Origin: Candidatus Zipacnadia bacterium
GTDB taxonomy: Bacteria > Armatimonadota > Zipacnadia > Zipacnadales > UBA5352
Length of the DNA: 64,000 nucleotides
Assembly: GCA_029820945.1 (NCBI GenBank)
Contig: JALGUJ010000003.1
Location: 1 to 64,000, forward strand
Reading direction: 5' to 3'
Shown: positions 51,385 to 58,973 of the stretch, piece after piece
Layout: each line of letters starts with the position of its first letter
Position numbering within the stretch: the first letter of the stretch is position 1
Position numbers and translations under genes: made by a program
Notes under the pieces: generated by a model
Database searches by the model: none
What the model saw: only the letters and a program-made list of their open reading frames with translations
Told to the model about the DNA's origin: nothing

Positions 51385-53655
51385 TTACTGCTGCAGGGCC
51401 TGCTTCATGCTCACGATCGCCGCGGCCAGCCCGTCGCGCGCCTCATCTACGGCACGCACGTCCAGCGTGTAGGGCTCATCGTTCGCGCCACGCACCGACG
51501 GCCAGCGCTCGACCAGCGACAGGGCGGCGTCAAGGGCCTCGCGCCCGACCGCAGCGGCGTCGGCCCTTCCTGCGTCCTCGAGTTGCCGCGCGAGGTCATC
51601 TGCCAGGGCCATGTACTCGTAGTCCTCCAGGCCCTCGCGGAACAGCTCCCAGCGGATCGAGTCGATGGGCGTGGGCTCGTCGGGCGCGCGCGGCGGATAG
51701 AGCAGCACGCCGGAGCTCCCGACGCCCGCCGTCCACGGGTCTTCGACCTCGCCGCGCCAGCAGACCGTGCCCCACCACGAGTAGGTGCCGTCCACCGCGT
51801 ACTTGCGCAGCAGCCAGGGCCAGAGGCGGACGCGGATGGGCCGGTGGTCGGGGTAGTTCACCGCGTTGTTGTAGACCAGGATCCGGTCGCCGTCCGCCCT
51901 CGCAGCCTCGATCTTCGGCACGGCCCGGTCCCAGGAGTCGGTGTGCAGGATCCAGACGTGCGTGACGTCCAGCAGCTCCGCGGCGGGGGCGCTGACGGTC
52001 TGCGCGATGCGCAGCTCCGGCTCGACGTTCAGGAGCAGCTCGCTCAGCGCCCGGATGCCGTTGCGGGTCGGCTCGTGGTTAAGCCTGGGCTCGTCGATGA
52101 ACCGCACGGTCGGCTCTTGGAAGAGATCGGCGTCCCTGAGCGCGGTGCAGAGCTTCGTGATCCAGTCGCGGAAGGGCCGCTCGAACTGCGGGTTGAGCTG
52201 CGTCAGCGCGTCGTTGGCGAAGATGGGGATGCCCTGCCACTGCGCGTCGCGGGGCATGATGTGCTCGCCGCCATGGCCAATCCAGAGGGCCGGGAGGTCG
52301 AAGCGGCGCGCGCCCAGCTCATCGCGCATGAAGGCGAGGTGCTCGAGGTACTCCTCGAGGTCCACCGTCACGCTGTCGCCCTGCACTTGCGGCTTCGGGA
52401 CCACGCCGGGCGCGCAGCGGCTGCGATGATCGTAGAAGTCCTGGTAGTAGCGCGCCAATACCATGTCCGGGTCGCCGCTCTCGCGCTCGAGCACGATCCC
52501 GAAGCGGAAGCCGGAGCGCACGTCGATGGTGGGCCGCTCGGGGATGAGGAAGTCATGTACGTGCAGGCGCAGCGGCACGGCGCAGACCTCATCGCCGGCC
52601 GCCGTCAGCGCGACCTGGCCCTCGTAGTCGCCCGGCTCCTGGTCGCGCGGCACGTGGAGTGTGAACCAGAAGCCCTGGTTGTGGCCGGCGGGGATGTCAA
52701 CGGGAAGACGCTCCGTCAGCGGGTCGGGGTTAAGGCCCTTGTGACCGTAGGGGCCCATCGGCCGCTGGATGTCCACCGTCTCGATCAGGCGGCAGTGCAG
52801 GTGCTCGCCCGACAGCGTCGCGGGACCTGCCAGATCTCCCCAGGTGAAGGCGACATTGCGCGCCCCACCGGTCGGCGTAACCGCGACCTGGAAGGACTCG
52901 TACTCGCCGAGCGCTGCGGACAGCTCGATGGCCTGCAGCGGCTCGCCCGTGGGCAGGTCGCGGTCCGGCAGGATCTTGCGGTTCTCGCTGTCGGTCCACA
53001 GGACGCCGCCCGGGAACTGCCGCAGCACGCGCGCCGTGTCCTCGATCTCCCGCGGCTTGCGGCCCACGACGATGACGTCATCGATCCACGCGCGGCAGCC
53101 GGGCACCTCAGTCACCAGCTTGATCAGCAGCGAGACGGCCTGCTCGCCCTCAGGGGCGATGAAGTCGCCCACGTCGGCGCGCACCCAGCCCCGCTCGTCG
53201 GCGCCGCCCACCCACTCCCCCGCCACGAACTCGCCGCGCCGGTCATGCGGCACGGTGACCACCGGCCGATAGAGCAGGCTCTCCATCTCTCGCTCGCCGA
53301 CCGGATAGCGGACGAAGCAGGTGATGCGGCTGGGCCCGCCCTCGGCGCGGTAGTGCAGGCTGAGGCTGTAGACGCCACCGGGCTCTACGGGGACCACCGT
53401 GCTCCAACCGCCGTTGAGGCCCTCGAGGCCGAGGCTCCGGGAGCCGCTGTGGGCCTGGTCATCGGCCCACCAGCCGCGCGAGTCCTGCCACGAGTAGAAG
53501 CCCCACTCGGCCGGCTCGCCGGCCGCGCCCTCCTCGAAGCTCGGGTTCGGCGCGAGGCTCTCGACCGCGGCTTCCTGCGCCCCCGCCCGGCAGCCGGCCA
53601 GCAGCGCCAGGCCGAGGGCGGCGATGGCGGCACACGCGATAGCGGCCCTGGACAT
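51385..53655 (-). CDS. DUF4091-type secreted lipoprotein, putative glycoside hydrolase
   Basis: The 756-residue product has a lipoprotein signal with lipobox LALLAGC. A CBM-like sandwich follows (NPSFEEGAAGEPAEWGF), then a DUF4091-type barrel, with the beta-sandwich that precedes it in this family around 220-350 (EYESFQVAVTPTGGARNV). The barrel shows VRFIDEPRLNHEP, HVWILHTDSWDRA and WGTVCWRG; the acidic FIDEP block probably holds catalytic acids. These proteins are thought to be glycan-cleaving enzymes anchored outside the cell, although the exact reaction is unknown to me. The start at ATG 53655 lies after GGAGGAGCGTGAGAGAGG. The gene converges on the broken AlbA_2 gene. Confidence 0.8.
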   Translation of the reverse strand: MSRAAIACAAIAALGLALLAGCRAGAQEAAVESLAPNPSFEEGAAGEPAEWGFYSWQDSRGWWADDQAHSGSRSLGLEGLNGGWSTVVPVEPGGVYSLSLHYRAEGGPSRITCFVRYPVGEREMESLLYRPVVTVPHDRRGEFVAGEWVGGADERGWVRADVGDFIAPEGEQAVSLLIKLVTEVPGCRAWIDDVIVVGRKPREIEDTARVLRQFPGGVLWTDSENRKILPDRDLPTGEPLQAIELSAALGEYESFQVAVTPTGGARNVAFTWGDLAGPATLSGEHLHCRLIETVDIQRPMGPYGHKGLNPDPLTERLPVDIPAGHNQGFWFTLHVPRDQEPGDYEGQVALTAAGDEVCAVPLRLHVHDFLIPERPTIDVRSGFRFGIVLERESGDPDMVLARYYQDFYDHRSRCAPGVVPKPQVQGDSVTVDLEEYLEHLAFMRDELGARRFDLPALWIGHGGEHIMPRDAQWQGIPIFANDALTQLNPQFERPFRDWITKLCTALRDADLFQEPTVRFIDEPRLNHEPTRNGIRALSELLLNVEPELRIAQTVSAPAAELLDVTHVWILHTDSWDRAVPKIEAARADGDRILVYNNAVNYPDHRPIRVRLWPWLLRKYAVDGTYSWWGTVCWRGEVEDPWTAGVGSSGVLLYPPRAPDEPTPIDSIRWELFREGLEDYEYMALADDLARQLEDAGRADAAAVGREALDAALSLVERWPSVRGANDEPYTLDVRAVDEARDGLAAAIVSMKQALQQ

Positions 53656-53744
53656 GCCTCTCTCACGCTCCTCCACGTCTCGCGAGGCGGACGGCGCATG
53701 GGCCGCGGGTGGGTCGATCTCGCCGGCCTGTACGCGCGACCGGC

Positions 53745-54701
53745 TCAGCGGACCTCGAACCGCAGAGCCGCGTCGAGCACCCAGGCCCAGAAGCCGCCGC
53801 CCTCGAGCGTCCGTCCCTCGTCCATGTTGTCGTGGAAGCTCTCCTCGGTCACGTTCAGCCGGCAGATGTACTCCCCCGGAGGCAATCGCAGCGAGCCGAC
53901 CCCCGGCCGGTCAGGCTCCCACTCGCCGAAGAGGCCGATGCTCTCGATGGCGCCCGCCTCAGTCGCCTCGTAGCCGTAAGCCAGACGGCGCAACTCGTAC
54001 CAGCGAGGTGGCCCGTCGCGGTACCCGCGCTCCCTCTGCCCCACCCGCCAGAGCACGTGCAGACTGCTGTCGAGCGCGAACTGGTGCTCGGCGCCGCCAT
54101 GTCCATCGGTCACGAACCAGTCGAAGAGCAGGTACCCGCGCACCGAGTGCCCGGCCTCCAGATGCCGGGCCAGCTCCGCGTCGGGCACGTTCCACCGGCA
54201 GTCCTCGCACCACCAGCGTCCCAGGTGGCCGAGCTGCCAGCTCGACCAGGTCCGCGCATCCTGCGCGTTGTCCTCCTCAAGCGCGCCGCTGATGGGCTTC
54301 GCGCCCACCAGCTTGAGCTGGTAGGCGAACCAGGGCTTGAGGCCGCAAGCGCGCACAGCGCCCTGTAGCGTCGGGGCCGGGGAGTGGTACCGCACCTCGA
54401 CGCGGCGCCGGTCGGCGTCGGCGTAGTCAAAGTCGGCGCGCAAGGCCTCCGCGTAGGGCACGCCCGCTATGTCGCGCCAGCGTTGCCGCTGAGGGGCGTG
54501 CATCTGCACTGGCGCAAGCGTCTCCTCGCTGGTCTCGCCGACCATGACTCTCGCCTCATCGGTGCCGGGCTCCGGGATATGCTGGCGCGGGAGGGTGGAA
54601 CACCCCGCGGTCAGCGTAATCCAGACGAGGAGCGCGGCCGGCCCACAAAGAGCCGGCTGCCGCGCCCGGCGGAAGCCCCCATCTCTGTTCGTGGGACTCA
54701 T
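53745..54701 (-). CDS. Lipoprotein of unknown function
   Basis: The 318-residue product has a long basic N-terminus and a lipobox (TLTAGC at about residues 29-34), so it should be lipid-anchored outside the cytoplasm. The mature part is beta-rich with many Trp and Tyr (WWCEDCRWNVP, YLLFDWFVTDGHGG, PGEYICRLNVTEE). CxxC in WWCEDCRW might bind metal. I do not recognise a family. It lies 90 bases before the DUF4091 lipoprotein gene on the same strand and after the prepilin gene, so the three may share transcription. Confidence 0.7.
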   Translation of the reverse strand: MSPTNRDGGFRRARQPALCGPAALLVWITLTAGCSTLPRQHIPEPGTDEARVMVGETSEETLAPVQMHAPQRQRWRDIAGVPYAEALRADFDYADADRRRVEVRYHSPAPTLQGAVRACGLKPWFAYQLKLVGAKPISGALEEDNAQDARTWSSWQLGHLGRWWCEDCRWNVPDAELARHLEAGHSVRGYLLFDWFVTDGHGGAEHQFALDSSLHVLWRVGQRERGYRDGPPRWYELRRLAYGYEATEAGAIESIGLFGEWEPDRPGVGSLRLPPGEYICRLNVTEESFHDNMDEGRTLEGGGFWAWVLDAALRFEVR

Positions 54702-54820
54702 GGTTCATCCCCACCGCGCTGAGGACCCCGGAGGTGGCTCGAGCGCGCCCGCTGCTCCCCTGTACGGTCAGACGCGCGAGCATGTTGCCCGCGCGTGTGC
54801 GTCACGTGAACACGCCCGGC

Positions 54821-55447
54821 CTACTCGCTGGGCTGCGAGGGAACCCAGGCAATGGCGTTATCCACCTGCTGCTCCTTGGCCCACTTCACGTGTCCGTCCA
54901 CGAAGCCCCAGATGACGCCATCGTTATGCCGTTGCGGCCAGTTGTTGCCGGTGAAGCTGTTGTCGTCCGGCGCGCCGCAGATGTCGTTGCCGATGTCGTT
55001 GACGTACCAGTCACCATCGGTACCGGTCTTCCCATTGGCGCCGATCGCCTCGGGCCGCACGTCACCGCACAGCACCTTGACAGAGGGATCCCAGAAGTTC
55101 CCGAGGCCTTGGCCGGAGGCCAGGAAGCTCATGCCGTATCCGGGCCCCTTGTCCTTGCGGTCCGGGCAATACAGGATCTGGCGATTACGCGTGTATGGGA
55201 AGATCGCGTTGTACCACTGCGAATCGGGCTCGCCGGCCGCAGCCTGCCCCGCCGGGAGGATCTCGTCGAAATCCTGAGCGTACATGTTCATGGCGAGACA
55301 GAGCTGCTTGACGTTGGAGATGCAGGCGGCCTGTCTTCCCTTGCCCCTCGCTCGGGAGAATACGGGGAACAGGATGGAGGCCAGGATTGAGATGATCGCT
55401 ATGACGACCAGAAGCTCGATGAGAGTAAAACCTGTGCGCTTGTGCAT
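54821..55447 (-). CDS. Type II/IV prepilin-like protein with H-X9-DG motif
   Basis: The 208-residue protein has the class III prepilin leader (MHKRTGFTLIELLVVIAIIS), cleaved before Phe7 after Gly by a prepilin peptidase and methylated. The stalk helix ends in FPVFSRARGKGRQAAC. The globular part ends with HNDGVIWGFVDGHVKW, the H-X9-DG motif common in Planctomycetota and Armatimonadota. Assembly into a pseudopilus for type II secretion or a surface fibre is expected. Only one such gene lies here and no pilus assembly gene is present, so the machinery is elsewhere. ATG 55447 has AAGGAGG eight bases upstream. Confidence 0.9.
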   Translation of the reverse strand: MHKRTGFTLIELLVVIAIISILASILFPVFSRARGKGRQAACISNVKQLCLAMNMYAQDFDEILPAGQAAAGEPDSQWYNAIFPYTRNRQILYCPDRKDKGPGYGMSFLASGQGLGNFWDPSVKVLCGDVRPEAIGANGKTGTDGDWYVNDIGNDICGAPDDNSFTGNNWPQRHNDGVIWGFVDGHVKWAKEQQVDNAIAWVPSQPSE

Positions 55448-55606
55448 TGAGGACGCCTCCTTCGGCTTCACGCCCCCGAACGGGACGCGATGGTGCTGCC
55501 ACCTGGAATAACAAACACAGTGCGCGCCAACAAGTTTCGCCGCGGCGCAGCAAATGCCTCCGTACGGGCCCGCTCTCGCCGCTTCGGGCGATTCGTCACG
55601 CGGCCA

Positions 55607-58321
55607 TCAGCCGGCGGCGGGCGCCGACTCGACCACGAGCGTGACATCGCAGGGATAGCGTCCCGCGCGCGAGCTGTATACCGCGAGCCCGCCCCTGTCC
55701 GCCCCCGAATCCTCAGACGCGATACGCACCGTCACGATTCCATCCGCGGCGGCCGCCGCCGCTCTCTCGGCCGAGAGGTCCACCCGCACAAGCTGCCCGT
55801 ATCGCCCCAGCAGCCCGTGCATGTGTGACAGCGCGCCGCGGGAGTCGGCCGGCTGGTTCGGCAACGCGAGTACCGCGGCCTCCGCACGGCCGATCGCTAT
55901 CCGCGCCCTGGACGGCCAGCGTTCCGCTTCGGTCTGCGGCGCCCCGGCGCGCGCGCTGGACAGCTCCACGAGCAGGTGCAGGGCCGCGATGCGCCTCGGA
56001 TCGAGGTCCTCGGGCAGATCGAAGCTGTACTCCACCGAGCCGTCGCCCAGTCCCGCCAGGAGGTGGACGTCGCCCTCGACCTCGCCGCGCTCGATGTCAC
56101 CCTCGAAGGCGGCGTCGCAGTCGCCCGCAGTCTTGCGCAGCACGACGGCGCCATCCTGGGACGCCGCATGTTCGCCGACGACCTCAAAGAAGCAGAAGTT
56201 CATCGCCGCCGGCCTGCCCCGCCCGTCGTCAAGCACGGCCTCGACGCGGGCGAGGCCGGGCTCGTCGGGCAGCGTCAGCTCGATCGCGGCGGAATCGCCG
56301 CTAACGGCCGCCGGTCTGGTCCTGCGCACCAGGGCGCGCGCGCGGCCGAGACGGCCAGTGAAGGTGGCGCTCCAGCGCACGCGCCGGGCAAGCTCGGCCG
56401 CACGCGCGGACGGCCGCAGAAAGACCGGGACCGTCACGCGGTCGCCGGGCGCAGCCGTGCGCGCGGGCGGGCAGTCGAAGCCCACGAACAGCTCCCCGAG
56501 GATCAGCGCCGGATGGTAGCCGAACTGCTTCGGGGAGCGATCGTAGTTGTAGAGCCCGTTGTGCTCCCACTCGATGTCCGTCAGCTCGGTGTAGACGTAG
56601 CCGCAGATCTCCTCATGCTTGCGCAGCTCGTTGGTGAGGAAGAGCAGGCACCAGGAGACGTCGAGGTCGCCCATGCGCGCTGAGATGCCCCCGTACTCGC
56701 TGTTGAGCAGCGGCTGGCCGCCCTGGCGGCTGCCGCCGGCGAAGTTGAACTGCGAGCCCGGATGCGTCTGCTCCACGACCTCCTCGATGTGCTCCCGCGC
56801 CTGGTCGTAGTCGTTGAGGTAGAAGTGCCAGCTATTGATGTCGGTGACGATGTGGTCGCGCAGGCAGGCCGAGTTGTCCTCCACAAGCCGCGTCGAGTCC
56901 ATCTCGCCGGTGGCCTCATAGCACTCGCGCACCCACTGCTGTCGCTCCGGCATTTGAGCGTACTCGCGACCACCCAGGCCCCAGGTCTCGTTGAAGAGGC
57001 ACCAGGCGATGATGCTCGGGTGGTTGAAGTCGCGCGTCATGGTCCCGCGGAGGTTACGCTCCCAGCGGTCCCTCGCCAGCTCCGAGTAGCCGTCATAGCC
57101 GAAGTTGGGCATATCGCACATCAGCAGAATGCCCACACGGTCCGCCCAATAAAGGTAGCGGGGGTCGGGCGTCTTGACGTGCAGCCGGAGGAAGTTGAGC
57201 CCGGCCTCGCGGGCCAGGACCAGGTCGCGCCGGATGGCGGCATTGCTGGGATGCGTGTAGACCCCCTGCGGATGGAAGCTCTGATCCAGCGCCCCGCGCA
57301 GATAGATTGGCTCCCCATTCAAGCGGATGTATGCCGGCCCATCCTCGCCCAGAGGGCCGACATCGACGTCGCGCATGCCGAACTGCGTGTGCACCTCGTC
57401 GATAGCCCGGCCGCCCTGCAGGAGCCGCACGCGCAGCCGGTACATGTGAGGGCTTTCTGGTGCCCAGGGGATGGGGGCGCGGATGTGCGCGCTCAGTCGC
57501 ACCTGGCCGTGATCGTCCAGCGGCACGGGGCCAAGCTCGGCCACGGTCAGGCCCGTCGAGGTGCGCACGGCGGCGGCGACGGCCAGGTCCGCGGCGCCCT
57601 CGGGCACGTGAGTTCTGACTGTAACGGTCGCAAGCCCCCCGGCCAGGTGCGGCTGCACCTGAATGGCATCGATGTGCGCGGCCGCCCGCGGCTCAAGCCA
57701 CACCGTCTGCCAGATGCCACTCGTGGGCGTATACCAGCTCGGCACCTGCTTGCCCAGCGGCTTGCGGCTCTCGTCCTGGGGGTCGTGCACGCGGATGACG
57801 AGGGTGTTCTCACCCCCAACCAGCGCATCCGTGACATCGAAGCTCACGGGCAGGTAGCCGCTCTCCGCCTCCCCGACCGGGACGCCGTTGACCCAGGCGC
57901 GCAGCTCCCAGTCCGCGGCGCCGACGTTCAGGAAGACGCGGTGGCCCTGCCACCGGGCGGGCACGATGAACGAGCGCCGGTACCAGCCAACGGTCTGCCG
58001 CGGCGCCTCGCGGTAGTTCTCGACGGTGACCGAGGTCGGGTCCAGGTAGGCCTCGCGGCTGAACCAGCAGCCGTTGCCCGCCTGTTCCCCGGTCCCCCAC
58101 GCCAGGTGGCTCTCCCACGGGAAAGGCACCACGATGGTGCGCGGGAAGCTCTCTGCGCCGCTCTCGTGCAGGCCCCGGGCGGGCCCGCGGTCATCGGGAT
58201 CAAAGCTGAACTGCCACGGTCCGTTAAGGTTCAGCCAGTCGATGCCGGGCCGCAGGCCACGGTGGAAGTCGGGCCGCGGGTGTTCAGGACGTGGCACAGC
58301 ATGGCTGCCGGGACGGCTCAT
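55607..58321 (-). CDS. Glycoside hydrolase family 2 protein (beta-galactosidase/glucuronidase-like)
   Basis: The 904-residue enzyme has the full GH2 layout: an N-terminal jelly-roll domain (WQFSFDPDDRG, VPFPWES, VGWYRRSF, LNVGAADWELRAWVNG), an Ig-like domain (about 215-320) and a catalytic barrel with FLRLHVKTPDP, the acid/base Glu445 in FNETWG and the nucleophile Glu542 in LNSEYGG. Two further beta domains follow. Substrates could be beta-galactosides, glucuronides or mannosides. No signal peptide is seen, so it may act in the cytoplasm on imported sugars. GGGAG lies about six bases before the ATG. It is divergent from the winged-helix/KaiC unit, and a hairpin lies between them. Confidence 0.9.
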   Translation of the reverse strand: MSRPGSHAVPRPEHPRPDFHRGLRPGIDWLNLNGPWQFSFDPDDRGPARGLHESGAESFPRTIVVPFPWESHLAWGTGEQAGNGCWFSREAYLDPTSVTVENYREAPRQTVGWYRRSFIVPARWQGHRVFLNVGAADWELRAWVNGVPVGEAESGYLPVSFDVTDALVGGENTLVIRVHDPQDESRKPLGKQVPSWYTPTSGIWQTVWLEPRAAAHIDAIQVQPHLAGGLATVTVRTHVPEGAADLAVAAAVRTSTGLTVAELGPVPLDDHGQVRLSAHIRAPIPWAPESPHMYRLRVRLLQGGRAIDEVHTQFGMRDVDVGPLGEDGPAYIRLNGEPIYLRGALDQSFHPQGVYTHPSNAAIRRDLVLAREAGLNFLRLHVKTPDPRYLYWADRVGILLMCDMPNFGYDGYSELARDRWERNLRGTMTRDFNHPSIIAWCLFNETWGLGGREYAQMPERQQWVRECYEATGEMDSTRLVEDNSACLRDHIVTDINSWHFYLNDYDQAREHIEEVVEQTHPGSQFNFAGGSRQGGQPLLNSEYGGISARMGDLDVSWCLLFLTNELRKHEEICGYVYTELTDIEWEHNGLYNYDRSPKQFGYHPALILGELFVGFDCPPARTAAPGDRVTVPVFLRPSARAAELARRVRWSATFTGRLGRARALVRRTRPAAVSGDSAAIELTLPDEPGLARVEAVLDDGRGRPAAMNFCFFEVVGEHAASQDGAVVLRKTAGDCDAAFEGDIERGEVEGDVHLLAGLGDGSVEYSFDLPEDLDPRRIAALHLLVELSSARAGAPQTEAERWPSRARIAIGRAEAAVLALPNQPADSRGALSHMHGLLGRYGQLVRVDLSAERAAAAAADGIVTVRIASEDSGADRGGLAVYSSRAGRYPCDVTLVVESAPAAG

Positions 58322-58443
58322 GATGTCACTCCCGCATCGTCGTCCGGGACCCTAACGACCCGCCGAGTGTTAGTAACGCCACTGACCCGCACCGGGGCGC
58401 GGGGCGTGAGCGCGATAGACGTTCCCCCATGCGCTCTCCGGAA

Positions 58444-58511
58444 CCTCCTCTGGTGAAAGGCGAGGGAGAATCGCATTCCCGAGGAGGAGTCGGGGGCGCG
58501 TATGATAAAAT
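58444..58511. promoter_or_regulatory. Candidate control region between GH2 and the winged-helix/KaiC unit
   Basis: CCTCCTC (58444-58450) and GAGGAGG (58481-58487) are inverted repeats around a loop that itself holds GGGA...TCCC and a near-palindromic GAATCGCATTC. Just after it lies an A+T-rich patch with TATGAT (58501-58506, five of six -10 positions), about 70 bases before the winged-helix start. No matching -35 is clear. The palindromes are candidates for an operator of the small winged-helix protein. All function here is inferred. Confidence 0.4.
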
Positions 58512-58574
58512 GAATGTACACTGGCTCCCGATCGGTCTTCGCGGGGGTGCTCGTCGCTCCAGAGCCGGGCGCGG

Positions 58575-58973
58575 ATGGTTGCCATGGACGATCGCGTGAG
58601 ACAGTTCATCGAGGAGATCGCGCAGGACCTGGTGGGTCTGGACGTCGCTCTGTTCTACCAGGCTAATCCGCGGGCGTTCGACACGGCCTCGGGGATAGCG
58701 CTTCGTACCCACCGCTCCCTGAAGGACGTCGAGCCGGCTCTGCAGCGGATGAGCGAGCGGGGCTACCTTGAGGTGCTCTCCCGCGGCGACGGCCGCTACC
58801 AGGTCTTCGCGCTATCACCGGCGCCTGAGGTCTGGCGCACGCTCTGCCACGTCAGCGAGGCCTACCACGAGGATCCCGAGGCCCGCAAGGAGATCATCCT
58901 GATGCTGGTGCAGCGGCGGCTTCAGCGCCGCACGGCGGGGCAGAATACGGGGGGGAGTGGACCCGATGGCTGA
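58575..58973 (+). CDS. Small winged-helix protein, probable transcription regulator
   Basis: The 132-residue protein has no signal peptide. Residues 8-80 match a winged-helix fold: a first helix region ending LFYQANPRAFDTAS, a recognition-helix-like segment HRSLKDVEPALQRMSERGYL and a beta-wing LSRGDGRYQVFAL. A C-terminal helix of about 40 residues (ARKEIILMLVQRRLQRR) may be a dimerisation or partner-binding arm. It resembles the small wHTH proteins found next to KaiC-like ATPases. The next gene starts 8 bases before its stop, so the two are translationally coupled. The start is ATG 58575 or ATG 58584. Confidence 0.75.
   Translation: MVAMDDRVRQFIEEIAQDLVGLDVALFYQANPRAFDTASGIALRTHRSLKDVEPALQRMSERGYLEVLSRGDGRYQVFALSPAPEVWRTLCHVSEAYHEDPEARKEIILMLVQRRLQRRTAGQNTGGSGPDG

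Noticed and set aside
51343-53973. About 870-codon plus-strand open frame
   Set aside because: Antisense to the DUF4091 lipoprotein, which has a lipobox and family motifs; the frame is a codon-bias shadow.
56762-58456. About 560-codon plus-strand open frame
   Set aside because: Antisense to the GH2 enzyme with both catalytic Glu; no family features in the shadow.
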